A model generated the notes under the pieces. It searched no databases, was not told the DNA's origin, and saw nothing but the letters and a program-made list of their open reading frames with translations. A program made the translations under genes and the position numbers. Positions 54,024 to 62,922 of a stretch of 64,000 bases of DNA are shown here, in pieces. Every line of letters begins with the position of its first letter. The stretch's first letter is position 1. This DNA comes from Lachnospiraceae bacterium (GTDB taxonomy: Bacteria > Bacillota > Clostridia > Lachnospirales > Lachnospiraceae), in NCBI GenBank assembly GCA_018056425.1, contig JAGPFR010000011.1:1-64000 (forward strand), in the 5' to 3' direction.

Positions 54024-56350
54024 ATAAGAAGTCGTTATCAATAATTCCCGTATCTTTTATCACGGCGGCATTACTTGCTGCCGTGATATTTGTCGTTTCC
54101 GGGATATATCCGGGGAGTGAGAGAACACTTCTGATATTTGATATGAAAGAACAGTTTGTTTCTTTCTATGCTTATATGAGCAGGATCGGGTCTCTTTCGA
54201 ATCTTAAATATACATTTGAAGGATCTCTCGGAACACCTCTTGCAGGTCTTATAGCATATTACCTTGCATCACCTTTATCGTTTATATATCTGTTATTTGA
54301 TGTATCTTCGCTGCCTGATGTAATTGTTTTAATAGATGTAATTAAGGCGGGATTGCTGGCAGCATCTTTTTCATATTTTGCTCTGTATAAAGGTGTTAAA
54401 GAACCTGTTAAGATTCTGATCCTTTCTCTTTGTTATTCTCTTTCTTCAGCGGCAGTTACTTTTTTCATATTGCCCATGTATCTGGACACTCTTTTCTGGC
54501 TTCCGCTTATTGCCGTCAGTCTGGAAAAACTCTTGCTTTGCGACGGAAGGAATAAGATCTTCTTTAGAGGGATAATATATTCTTGCCTGCTTTTTTTCTG
54601 CATTTTGACCCATTATTATTCCGCATATATGGTATGCCTGTTTCTGATCATGTATGCCGTATATATCATTTTTGAAAACGGTAAATTCAGTAAATCTTTG
54701 TTAGTGAGATTATGGAGATTTGTTCTTTATTCTCTTATCGGATCCGCCGCTGCAGGATTAATACTTATGCCGGTCATTACCGAACTTATCCGCGGCAAAG
54801 CATCTGACCCAGGCGTTTACTCTACCGGGAAGTTTATTGTTACCGGACCTTTAGTGTTAATAAAACAATTCATATGCGGGAGTTTCGGCGGCTTATACAG
54901 TGAAGGCGGACCTTCCGTGTATTGCTCTATTGTGGTAATTTGTCTTGCTGTTTATTCGATATATAAAAAGAAGAGTGATAAGGGTAGTTTGACGGTTTCG
55001 CTCTTTATCATTGCTGTATTTATCTGCAGCTTTATGTTCAGACCCATGTACCGTATCTGGCATATGTTCAGAGACCCCGTAGCATATCCTCACAGATTTG
55101 CATTTCTTTTTGTATTCTTTTTGATGGTACTTGCTGCTGAGGGGATCAGACATGTTGATCTTAAATTAAAGTATCAAGGGCTGATTCTTATCACTGTTTC
55201 AGCCTGCCTTGTTTTTAACGGATACAGACAGATTGATATGGACCTTAAGACACTTCCGTCCGCATCACGTTCCGATTACAGATTTTTCATTGATACAACG
55301 GCAGACCTTGTGGCATACGCTCAGTCAGATAACATGAATCTGTGCCGGATTTCCAAGGACTATGAGTTTACATCAAATGATCCCATGCTTCTTGGGTATA
55401 ACGGAATGGATTATTTCTCATCTTCATATGATCCGGAAATGCTTGAACTTTACAAGGCTCTCGGACTTCTTCAGTACCATTACAAAGCATGTGACGAAGG
55501 ATCCACCATCCTTACCGATATGCTCTTTGGCATTGATTATATGATCCATAAAGATCATGCTGATCCGGGTTATGAATATATAACATCTAACGGATTTGCT
55601 ACCCTCAGCAGGAATCCATATTCTCTGGGACTTGGTTATTTGGCTGCCGGGTCGATTTATCCTGAAGATTTCGGCATTAATCCATTTGATAATCAGAATC
55701 TGTTCCTGAACGGTATTATGGGTAGCGATGAAATATATCTTGAAAAGCTCGATTATTCAGAAGATGTCAGGAACGTACCGGTTGTAGGCTTTAACCCTGA
55801 CTCGGAAGAGCCTGTTCTTGCTGACAGTTACAGGCGAGAGATAACCTTTACCGCCCCTGCCGGGAAGAATGTTTATCTGAATTTTGAACTCCTTAATGAA
55901 TCGGATCTTGATTATGAGAGTAAATCGGAATCCGATACTGTTATCGTATCGGTTAATGACAGAGTTATTGCCGTTTTCACCGGATATCAGAAGGCATACA
56001 ATATCAGACTTGGAAGGTATGAAACTGACACTGATATAACTTTGGTCATTGAAGGAACCGATGATTACAGAGAAGCTTATCTGTATGCGATTGATGCTGA
56101 TAAGATTGAAGAAATATATGAATCTTTGAACAGAGAGAAATTATATATTACGGGAATGAATTCAGAGAGGATAGAAGGCCGTTTGACAGCTCCTGAGGAA
56201 GGGAGAGCCCTGCTTCTTACAATTCCTTACTCTGATGATATTCAGGTGCTTATAGACGGAATGCCGGCTGCTACAGGCAGATATGCCGGTGCTCTATTAA
56301 TGGTTCCCGGAATTGAAGCTGGAGAGCATAAGATAGAGGTGAGCTGGTGA
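54020..56350 (+). CDS. YfhO-family membrane protein
   Basis: A 776-residue polytopic protein of the YfhO family (GT-C-like fold). It has an extended hydrophobic part (about 10-400, eleven to thirteen helices) with the first loop containing LLIFDMKEQFVSFYAYMSR, then FEGSLGTPLAGLIAYYLASP and the RDPVAYPHRFAFLFVFFLMV segment, and an extracytoplasmic C-terminal domain with a beta-sandwich look. Bacillus YfhO relatives glycosylate lipoteichoic acid. The start at 54020 makes an ATGA overlap with the LRR gene; the upstream in-frame ATG at 53954 is inside it. Its place in the operon suggests a role in surface glycosylation (inference). Confidence 0.88.
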   Translation: MNKKSLSIIPVSFITAALLAAVIFVVSGIYPGSERTLLIFDMKEQFVSFYAYMSRIGSLSNLKYTFEGSLGTPLAGLIAYYLASPLSFIYLLFDVSSLPDVIVLIDVIKAGLLAASFSYFALYKGVKEPVKILILSLCYSLSSAAVTFFILPMYLDTLFWLPLIAVSLEKLLLCDGRNKIFFRGIIYSCLLFFCILTHYYSAYMVCLFLIMYAVYIIFENGKFSKSLLVRLWRFVLYSLIGSAAAGLILMPVITELIRGKASDPGVYSTGKFIVTGPLVLIKQFICGSFGGLYSEGGPSVYCSIVVICLAVYSIYKKKSDKGSLTVSLFIIAVFICSFMFRPMYRIWHMFRDPVAYPHRFAFLFVFFLMVLAAEGIRHVDLKLKYQGLILITVSACLVFNGYRQIDMDLKTLPSASRSDYRFFIDTTADLVAYAQSDNMNLCRISKDYEFTSNDPMLLGYNGMDYFSSSYDPEMLELYKALGLLQYHYKACDEGSTILTDMLFGIDYMIHKDHADPGYEYITSNGFATLSRNPYSLGLGYLAAGSIYPEDFGINPFDNQNLFLNGIMGSDEIYLEKLDYSEDVRNVPVVGFNPDSEEPVLADSYRREITFTAPAGKNVYLNFELLNESDLDYESKSESDTVIVSVNDRVIAVFTGYQKAYNIRLGRYETDTDITLVIEGTDDYREAYLYAIDADKIEEIYESLNREKLYITGMNSERIEGRLTAPEEGRALLLTIPYSDDIQVLIDGMPAATGRYAGALLMVPGIEAGEHKIEVSW

Positions 56351-56360
56351 CCCAGTCATC

Positions 56361-57152
56361 TTACTTATATGTTACGTATATTTCTTTTTCGGTGCCCAGT
56401 TCAAAGCATCCGATCCTGCTGGATCTTGAATTGAGAGCCATTCCGCAGTCGAGATCGACAACATCGATTCCGCCTCGTCTCTGCACTCTGCAGATCTTAC
56501 CGCGCCCTTTATCATCCATGCATCCGAGTCTCTGGGTAAATACATGACCGACTATGTATGTATCATCGGGATATGCGAACCAGTCGTGCTCGAGCATATC
56601 GATTGGAGGCCTGTCATCGACAAGTGAATCCCATACAACGGATTCTGCGTCAACAAGTGCGTCCTTGTAGAAGAGCTCCTTACCGAATTTGTATCCGACG
56701 GAGTAGGAGTGAGAGATATGATAATGCTTACCGTCTACGGTGACTCTTTTAATAAGACGCAGACTCTTGAGATAATCCATTATCTTATCCTGGGTTTCTT
56801 TCTCAAGCCTGCAGAAAGCATTATATGTAGGTTTACCGCCGTTTGCGGGATGGAACCAGAGGTCTACGGGAGTGAAAGCTTCACCGAGATCTTCTTTTTT
56901 GGTCTTTCCTTCCGACTCGTTCTTACGGATGTAATCAATGGCCTCGATCATCATGTATTCGTGATTTCCGAGGATCATTTCGGCATTTTTTCGTTGCATG
57001 ACATCAAGGATGATCTTAAGACCATCCCTTCCTCTGTCAATAACGTCACCAACTACATATAAAAAGTCATCATCAGAGAACTTAAGTTTATTGAGAAGCT
57101 TTATATATGTGCTGTAATGACCATGCAAGTCACTTATAGCATAAATGCCCAT
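56361..57152 (-). CDS. PPP-type serine/threonine phosphatase (metallophosphoesterase)
   Basis: A 263-residue calcineurin-like phosphoesterase. The metal-binding motifs DLHGH (8-12), GDVIDRG and GNHEYM appear in the order of the PPP phosphatases, and GHVFTQRLG near residue 215 carries another metal ligand. Such proteins dephosphorylate Ser/Thr or diadenosine tetraphosphate. It is the last gene of a three-gene minus-strand cassette, 3 bases after a Ser/Thr kinase, and so most likely reverses that kinase. It lies convergent to the YfhO gene. Confidence 0.9.
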   Translation of the reverse strand: MGIYAISDLHGHYSTYIKLLNKLKFSDDDFLYVVGDVIDRGRDGLKIILDVMQRKNAEMILGNHEYMMIEAIDYIRKNESEGKTKKEDLGEAFTPVDLWFHPANGGKPTYNAFCRLEKETQDKIMDYLKSLRLIKRVTVDGKHYHISHSYSVGYKFGKELFYKDALVDAESVVWDSLVDDRPPIDMLEHDWFAYPDDTYIVGHVFTQRLGCMDDKGRGKICRVQRRGGIDVVDLDCGMALNSRSSRIGCFELGTEKEIYVTYK

Positions 57153-57155
57153 TAC

Positions 57156-59048
57156 TTATGAAATCCTCTTGATGGAATCACTGCTGACACAAATCACAGG
57201 TCTGATTCCGCAACGTTTATTAAGCATCCAGTTTTCGGGACCTTCACGACCGATGAGCTGTCCGAAACAGTCTTCGCTTGCAAGGTAGGACTTATCCTTG
57301 GAGAATTGTCCCCTTGATCTTAGTCCAAAGCAGGGAACAAAATCCGGATCCCTTGGAATGGCTGCGGTGTACTGCGAAATAGGTGCAGTGCAATAAACGT
57401 TGTCTTTATTTTTCTTGGATCTGTCTATACGATCCTTGGAAGTATCGAAACCGTAATACAGCTCGTCAAGAGACGGGATATATACTTTATCGTTGGTATA
57501 TCTGTCGTCAAGAGCCGAGGTAGGAGTGGAGATTTTAGTAAAATGAAGCTTGATCTTTTCCTGAGCCGAGAAGGCCATATTAATGAATGCAGAGTTGAGC
57601 CATGCTCTCAGCTTAGAATCTCCCCAGTAGATTCCGGTCTTAACCTTTACTATATCTCTGTCTGAATACTTGAGATATGTAGTGCCGTTGAAAGGCAGAT
57701 AATCAAGAATGTATTCACTTATCAAAGTTGTTCTGCCTTTGGATTCGTTAACGACTCTCCAGGGAATGGCATTGTATTTAAAATATCTGTATCCGTCCTT
57801 AACTCTGCCGTGCTTCAGATTGAACACACCTGAGAGGAAATTTCCGTTTTCCTTGCCCTTGGCATTCTTATAAACGGGGAGACGATAGTATTTTTCCTCG
57901 TTTACTATAGCTGTATTATTCTCATCAAATTCAGCACATTCTATATCGCTGGTAATATTCTCGGCGGTGATCTCGTTCATGGGATATGAACCGAACCAGA
58001 CTCTGCCGTCGTGATCCATTACGATGACCCTGCGCTCGGCAACAGCTTCTTGGGCATGGGACTGCTTGGAAGTGCGGCGGATGGAATAGAGGTCATAATA
58101 AAGCTCATCGATCGTCTGCTGTCTGTCTTCGGGCTTCATGGAAAGGCCCTTCATGATAGCTTCACCGATGCCGGGATCAAGATCGATATTATAGCTGTTT
58201 ATGGGTGTTATGAGATCGTTTTCTTCACGCTCGACCGCAGACTGTGGAATATCACCGGTACACAGATAATAGAGGGTGGAGCAGATACCGTAGATATCGG
58301 TCCATGGACCCTGTTCGGAAACACGCGAAAACATTTGCTCCGGAGGAGCAAATCCCCATTTTCCTAAGAATTCCTGTTTTGATTTGGCTCCGTTTTTGCG
58401 GGAACCGCCGAAATCGATAAGTTTGATCGATCCGTCCTTATCGAGCATGATGTTATCGGGAGATACGTCTCTGTGAATAAGACCTGACTGATGCAGGTCT
58501 CCGAGAATGTCAATGATGGGCTCGATAAGAGTGAGCGCTTTGTCCGAAGGCAGCCATCCGTTATGGTTATCTACATACTTGAAGAGATTACCGTTCTCCA
58601 AATATTCCATAACAATATAACCTGTATTATTCTGATAAAACAGGTCTTTGATGGAGACTATACCGGGGTTTTTGGAATATTCGGCAAGGATCCTTGCCTC
58701 ACGTAAATATGCCTGGGTTTCTTCTTCGTATGCATCTGAATTGACTTCATCCTGAACTACGAGAGTGAGACCGTCTTCGGCTCTTGTAACAAGGTCTTCG
58801 GGAAAAAACTCCTTGATAGCGACCCTGTATTCAAGGAGCAGATCGAAACCTATATAAGTGATTCCGTATCCGCCCTTGCCCAGGATATTACCGATAAGTA
58901 TTTTATTGTTTAAAATCGTGCCGGGAGTCAGTGCATTTTGCCATGTCTTTTCGCCGATCTTGTTATGGCCGCAGAAAGGACAAATGTCATTATCGTCACT
59001 GATCCTCATGCAACGTAAGCAAAGTCTGCTTATATCGTATTTATTCAT
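57156..59048 (-). CDS. Zinc-ribbon Ser/Thr protein kinase with DUF6273-like C terminus
   Basis: A 630-residue cytosolic protein. The N-terminal zinc ribbon has four cysteines at 10, 13, 23 and 26 (CLRC...CPFCGHNK). The Hanks-type kinase domain (about 50-310) has the glycine loop GKGGYG (57-62), Lys79 in AIKEFF, the catalytic loop HRDVSPDN (Asp194) and DFG (Asp212). The usual Lys of HRDxKPxN is Ser. The C-terminal part (about 350-625) resembles DUF6273, with IPWRVV, KLRAWLNSAF and a final glycine-rich section. No membrane helix is seen. It sits between a SHOCT-repeat protein and a PPP phosphatase, all in one direction. Confidence 0.9.
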   Translation of the reverse strand: MNKYDISRLCLRCMRISDDNDICPFCGHNKIGEKTWQNALTPGTILNNKILIGNILGKGGYGITYIGFDLLLEYRVAIKEFFPEDLVTRAEDGLTLVVQDEVNSDAYEEETQAYLREARILAEYSKNPGIVSIKDLFYQNNTGYIVMEYLENGNLFKYVDNHNGWLPSDKALTLIEPIIDILGDLHQSGLIHRDVSPDNIMLDKDGSIKLIDFGGSRKNGAKSKQEFLGKWGFAPPEQMFSRVSEQGPWTDIYGICSTLYYLCTGDIPQSAVEREENDLITPINSYNIDLDPGIGEAIMKGLSMKPEDRQQTIDELYYDLYSIRRTSKQSHAQEAVAERRVIVMDHDGRVWFGSYPMNEITAENITSDIECAEFDENNTAIVNEEKYYRLPVYKNAKGKENGNFLSGVFNLKHGRVKDGYRYFKYNAIPWRVVNESKGRTTLISEYILDYLPFNGTTYLKYSDRDIVKVKTGIYWGDSKLRAWLNSAFINMAFSAQEKIKLHFTKISTPTSALDDRYTNDKVYIPSLDELYYGFDTSKDRIDRSKKNKDNVYCTAPISQYTAAIPRDPDFVPCFGLRSRGQFSKDKSYLASEDCFGQLIGREGPENWMLNKRCGIRPVICVSSDSIKRIS

Positions 59049-59073
59049 GACTTACGTAGATGCTCCCGGAGTA

Positions 59074-60945
59074 TTAAAGATCAAGAAGCTTGTTCTTGAA
59101 GTCACCGAATTCGGAATCGTTGATTATGCCTGCATCGTGGATCCTGGTAAGAAGTTCGATCTTCTTCTTGAACAGATCCATATTTCCGTTGACAGGAGAG
59201 GTGATGTCGGCAACGATCTGATTCTTGGCTGAATCATACTCGGCCTGAGTTTCAAGTCCGCCTTCAACGGCAACTTTGTGAAGAGACATTCTGGTAACTT
59301 CATCGGAATTAGATGCAATGGTAGTAACGATCTCAGCCTTCTTGGCATCGAGTTCGCTTGCAGATAACCACTCACACTCTTTGAGAAGCATCAGTTTCTT
59401 GATCTTGGACTTGAGAGTATCGGTATTGGTGGAATCGATACCGTCGAGATCTGCGATAAGTCTGGTACGCTTTGCTTCGAAATCATCGGTAGTAATAACA
59501 CCTGCTTCAACCATAGCGGGCCATCTGCCGAGCTTTGCCTTGAGGGCATCACGGTCATCGGTTGATTTGGGATTGAGAGCAAGCTTAAGTCTGTTGATCT
59601 CATTAGAATAATCAGACTCGGAAAGGATTTCAGCATCCTTAAGAATAGCCTGTTTCTTGAGATTCATGATGAACTTGTCATTGTTGTCTTCGTCATCATA
59701 AGCGGTTCCGTCTACAAGAGAATCGGAGAGCTTATTAAACTCGGAATCGCTGATAAGACCGCTGATCTTAATAACAGGGATCATTGCTACATTGCCCTTG
59801 AAATCATCAAGATCGGATACATTGGGATCGAAGCAGGGATCGACGATAGCGCGAACCTGCTTATTATAATCATCATCGGTTATAAGACCTGTACTCTTGG
59901 AGATGATAACCTTCTGAATCTTCTCGTAGAACTTGTCGAGTCCCTTTTCCTTGCAGATGAGCTCGAGCTTCTTGCTCTTGTAATCATCGTCACTCATTAC
60001 GCCCATGTCATGCATGACTTCGATCTTCTTGAGCTTGTCTTCGAAGGATGCAGTATCTGCAGGATCCTTTGCAGGTGCTGCAGGAGTAGGAGTTGCAATT
60101 GCTGATGCCGGAGCAGGAGCGGGTGCGGGAGCAGGTGCTGCTCCGGGAGTGTAAAGTGCATTTCCGAGATTGCTGGGCTGTACGGGTGCAGGAGTGGGGG
60201 CTGTGCGCACGAGTGAACCGGGTGCTTCAGTCTTTGCTGCCTGCTGCGCAGCTTCTTCAGCGGATCCGTGAAGAGGTGTCTGAATGGGAAGAGGTCCTTC
60301 ATTTCCTCTGAGTGCCTGATTCATGGCAACAGAAGGTGAAGGGGTAATATCCCTTGCGGAAACAGGACCTGTATATACATTTTCATTCGAAGGTGCAACC
60401 GGAACGGGAGCGGGTGCGGGAGTGGGTACGGGAGTGGGTGCCGGAGTGGGAACAGGCTGCTCGGGAGCAGGACGTGCTCCGTTTGAAGTAGCTCTTGCAG
60501 CTGAAGGAGGAACGGGTCGGGAGCCGTTTGAAATGGGTCTTGCTCCGCCGGAAATAGGTCTTCCGCCTGATGCCTGTCTTGCAAGATCGTTCTTCTGTTT
60601 GAAAGAAAGAAGGAGATCATAAGCTTCGTTTGCATTCTTGAGATTGGGAAGTATAACCTTGGTGGACTTCTTGCCGTACATGGTTTCTACGGTAGCGTCG
60701 ATCACGATTGCTTCGGAACCCTGATACTCTTCGCGTCTTACATCCTTTATATCGGTAGATGCGAATTCGAATGTCTCACAGCTTTCGGTGGTTGACCCTG
60801 CTGATTTGATAAATGCTTTACCATTGATCAGGGTCTTCTCATAGTCGCTGTCATCTACCTCCAGCTTCAAATCCTTGACTTTTTGAGCTCCCACAAGTCT
60901 TCTCATTGAAGTTCCGTAAGTTGAATTGAAAACTTTCTTTGCCAT
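59074..60945 (-). CDS. Protein with eight SHOCT-like repeats and a Pro/Ala-rich linker
   Basis: A 623-residue protein with no named family. The N-terminal about 115 residues form a compact beta-rich domain (possibly PH-like). A Pro/Ala linker follows (about 125-297, with PTPAP and APAPAP runs), then eight repeats of about 30 residues spaced about 43 apart (at 301, 339, 382, 425, 468, 511, 548 and 592). Their pattern is K-hydrophobic-hydrophobic, D-x-G-hydrophobic-hydrophobic-(S/T)-(D/E)-x-(D/E)-(F/Y), ending in K-x-x-L, as in SHOCT domains: FEDKLKKIEVMHDMGVMSDD is the clearest. GGAGGT precedes the start. First gene of the kinase/phosphatase cassette; a scaffold or substrate role is an inference. 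Confidence 0.8.
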   Translation of the reverse strand: MAKKVFNSTYGTSMRRLVGAQKVKDLKLEVDDSDYEKTLINGKAFIKSAGSTTESCETFEFASTDIKDVRREEYQGSEAIVIDATVETMYGKKSTKVILPNLKNANEAYDLLLSFKQKNDLARQASGGRPISGGARPISNGSRPVPPSAARATSNGARPAPEQPVPTPAPTPVPTPAPAPVPVAPSNENVYTGPVSARDITPSPSVAMNQALRGNEGPLPIQTPLHGSAEEAAQQAAKTEAPGSLVRTAPTPAPVQPSNLGNALYTPGAAPAPAPAPAPASAIATPTPAAPAKDPADTASFEDKLKKIEVMHDMGVMSDDDYKSKKLELICKEKGLDKFYEKIQKVIISKSTGLITDDDYNKQVRAIVDPCFDPNVSDLDDFKGNVAMIPVIKISGLISDSEFNKLSDSLVDGTAYDDEDNNDKFIMNLKKQAILKDAEILSESDYSNEINRLKLALNPKSTDDRDALKAKLGRWPAMVEAGVITTDDFEAKRTRLIADLDGIDSTNTDTLKSKIKKLMLLKECEWLSASELDAKKAEIVTTIASNSDEVTRMSLHKVAVEGGLETQAEYDSAKNQIVADITSPVNGNMDLFKKKIELLTRIHDAGIINDSEFGDFKNKLLDL

Positions 60946-60996
60946 TTGTTAATGACCTCCGGTGAAAATTTGTGAAACAAAAATAAAAATGAAAGC

Positions 60997-61023
60997 GGAG
61001 AATTTATAAAATATATATTCTCC
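60997..61023. promoter_or_regulatory. 27-nt palindrome between the SHOCT-repeat gene and pilB
   Basis: Arms of 12 bases beginning GGAGAAT and ending ATTCTCC, 11 of 12 positions complementary, with a 3-base centre. It lies about 50 bases before the minus-strand start in the divergent region. It may be an operator or a leader hairpin; it lacks a T tract on the relevant side. Confidence 0.45.
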
Positions 61024-61121
61024 CCCTTTTATATTTGTCATAATATCACATAATTCAAAGAATTGCACTTGATTTATTGGATATTTTTGCATAAATTGTA
61101 TTATTTTTAACGAATCGGTGC

Positions 61122-61127
61122 TATAAT
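61122..61127 (+). promoter_or_regulatory. Candidate -10 box of the pilB gene
   Basis: A perfect TATAAT lies about 40 bases before the start codon. The nearest -35-like sequence, TTGTAT (61096-61101), is 20 bases upstream, more than ideal. Confidence 0.4.
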
Positions 61128-61168
61128 CCATTTGTTGTACCATCTTATGTTATCGAAAGGAATTTTTT

Positions 61169-62872
61169 ATGGCAAGAAATTTTAAAAGAGTAAGACTGGG
61201 GGAGGCTCTTGTTGAAGATGGTTTTATAACCGAGGAGGCCCTTGAACAGGCGCTTGAAGAGTCTAAAAAGAAAGGTCAGAAACTTGGAGAGTATTTTGTT
61301 GAAGCAGGTGTTGTTTCTGAGGAGGAGATTGCTAAAGTACTGTCCAGACAGATGGATCTTGGATATGTTAGGATCAAGGATGTTGATATTCCCGAAAATG
61401 TTCTTAAGCTTGTTAACTACGAAATCCTTAATAAGAAGAAGGTTATTCCCTTCGGATATGATGAGAATAATCCCAATATATTGAATCTTGCAGTTGCGGA
61501 TCCTCTTGATTTTGACACTCAGGAAGATATTAGTATGCTGACAAACCTCGAGATCCAGCCCTATGTGGCTACGATGTCTGGGATTGTAGAATCACTTGAT
61601 AAATATTTTGGTCAGAAATCCAACACCGAAGACCTTGAAAAGTTTGCTAAAGAAAAAGGTCTTGTACAGGACGAAGATACATCACAGCATGATGAAGATG
61701 TAGCCAATTCGCCCATCGTTAAGATCGTCAAGGAGATGATCGAGAAGGCGGTTCGTCAGAGAACTTCCGATATTCATATTGAAGCGCTTGAGAGACAGGT
61801 CCGTGTCCGCTTCAGAATCGACGGTGTGCTCTATGAGAGAGCCAGATATGAGTTAGTATTCCTGAGTGCACTTGTTGCACGTATCAAAGTTATCGGCGGC
61901 ATGGATATCGCTGAGAAGAGAAAACCTCAGGACGGACGTATAACTCAGATAGTCGATCATGTCGAGTATGATATCCGTGTATCCGTTTTGCCCACTGTAT
62001 TTGGTGAGAAGGTCGTTATGAGACTTAACTCCAAGTCCGGTATGAAGAGAGAGAAGAGTAAGCTCGGACTTAAGGACTACGAAGAGAAGCAGTTTGATAC
62101 ACTGCTTGCTCATCCTAACGGGATCATCCTTGTTACCGGACCCACCGGTTCAGGTAAATCAACAACACTTTATACAGCGCTTTCGGAACTCAACTCCGAT
62201 GCGGTTAATATCATAACGGTTGAGGACCCTGTCGAGACCAATGTTGACGGTATCAACCAGGTACAGACCAATAACAAAGCGGATCTGACATTCGCAACAG
62301 CTCTGAGATCAATCCTTCGACAAGACCCTGATATAATCATGATCGGAGAGATCCGAGACGAGGAAACTGCGAGAATAGCGGTTCAGGCATCTATCACCGG
62401 TCACCTCGTTGTATCAACCCTGCATACCAACTCCTCGGCTGCGACCATCACCAGACTTGAGGATATGGGACTTGAGCCTTACCTCATCGCAGACTCCGTT
62501 ATCGGTGTTATTGCACAGCGTCTCGTAAGAAGGCTTTGCCCTATTTGCAAGAAGCCCCGTCTTGCGACCATTACCGAGAAAGAGGTTATGAATATTCCTC
62601 CCGAGCACATGAATGATGATATTACTATTTATGAGCCCAACGGATGCCAACAGTGCGACAATCTCGGATATAAAGGACGAATCGGTGTATATGAGATCAT
62701 GGTTATTACCGAGCATATGAGAGAGACCATATCCAGAAGGGCTACCGTTGGTCAGATCAAAGAGGAAGCACTTGCAGAAGGAATGCACACCCTTCACATG
62801 TCAGGTACCGAGTACGTTCTTGACGGAACTACCAGCTACTCCGAAATGTGCAGAATCAGCTTCGACTCATAA
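61169..62872 (+). CDS. pilB: Type IV pilus / type II secretion assembly ATPase (PilB/GspE)
   Basis: A 567-residue secretion ATPase that powers pilus assembly. The N-terminal MshEN-like domain (about 5-150) has two tandem repeats starting RLGEALVEDGFITEEALEQA and KLGEYFVEAGVVSEEEIAKV, a pattern that binds c-di-GMP in related ATPases. The catalytic domain has Walker A GPTGSGKS (324-331), the Asp box, Walker B IIMIGEIRDEETA and the His box, plus a zinc tetra-Cys (CPIC...CQQC). It is alone here: no pilC, pilT or pilin gene is adjacent and a terminator follows, so other pilus genes must be elsewhere. Confidence 0.94.
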   Translation: MARNFKRVRLGEALVEDGFITEEALEQALEESKKKGQKLGEYFVEAGVVSEEEIAKVLSRQMDLGYVRIKDVDIPENVLKLVNYEILNKKKVIPFGYDENNPNILNLAVADPLDFDTQEDISMLTNLEIQPYVATMSGIVESLDKYFGQKSNTEDLEKFAKEKGLVQDEDTSQHDEDVANSPIVKIVKEMIEKAVRQRTSDIHIEALERQVRVRFRIDGVLYERARYELVFLSALVARIKVIGGMDIAEKRKPQDGRITQIVDHVEYDIRVSVLPTVFGEKVVMRLNSKSGMKREKSKLGLKDYEEKQFDTLLAHPNGIILVTGPTGSGKSTTLYTALSELNSDAVNIITVEDPVETNVDGINQVQTNNKADLTFATALRSILRQDPDIIMIGEIRDEETARIAVQASITGHLVVSTLHTNSSAATITRLEDMGLEPYLIADSVIGVIAQRLVRRLCPICKKPRLATITEKEVMNIPPEHMNDDITIYEPNGCQQCDNLGYKGRIGVYEIMVITEHMRETISRRATVGQIKEEALAEGMHTLHMSGTEYVLDGTTSYSEMCRISFDS

Positions 62873-62879
62873 GATCAAT

Positions 62880-62915
62880 AAAAAACGGCAGCTCAGAAGT
62901 GAGCTGCCGTTTTTT
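62880..62915. terminator. Terminator between pilB and the epimerase gene
   Basis: An AAAAACGGCAGCTCA stem with its complement, a GAAG loop and flanking A and T runs. It can serve both the plus-strand pilB and the convergent epimerase. Confidence 0.93.
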
Positions 62916-62922
62916 ATACCGG

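Noticed and set aside
60093..60622. Plus-strand ORFs and a sequence repeat opposite the Pro/Ala linker
   Set aside because: Low complexity of the Pro/Ala-rich linker keeps the opposite frames open; no promoter or ribosome binding site.
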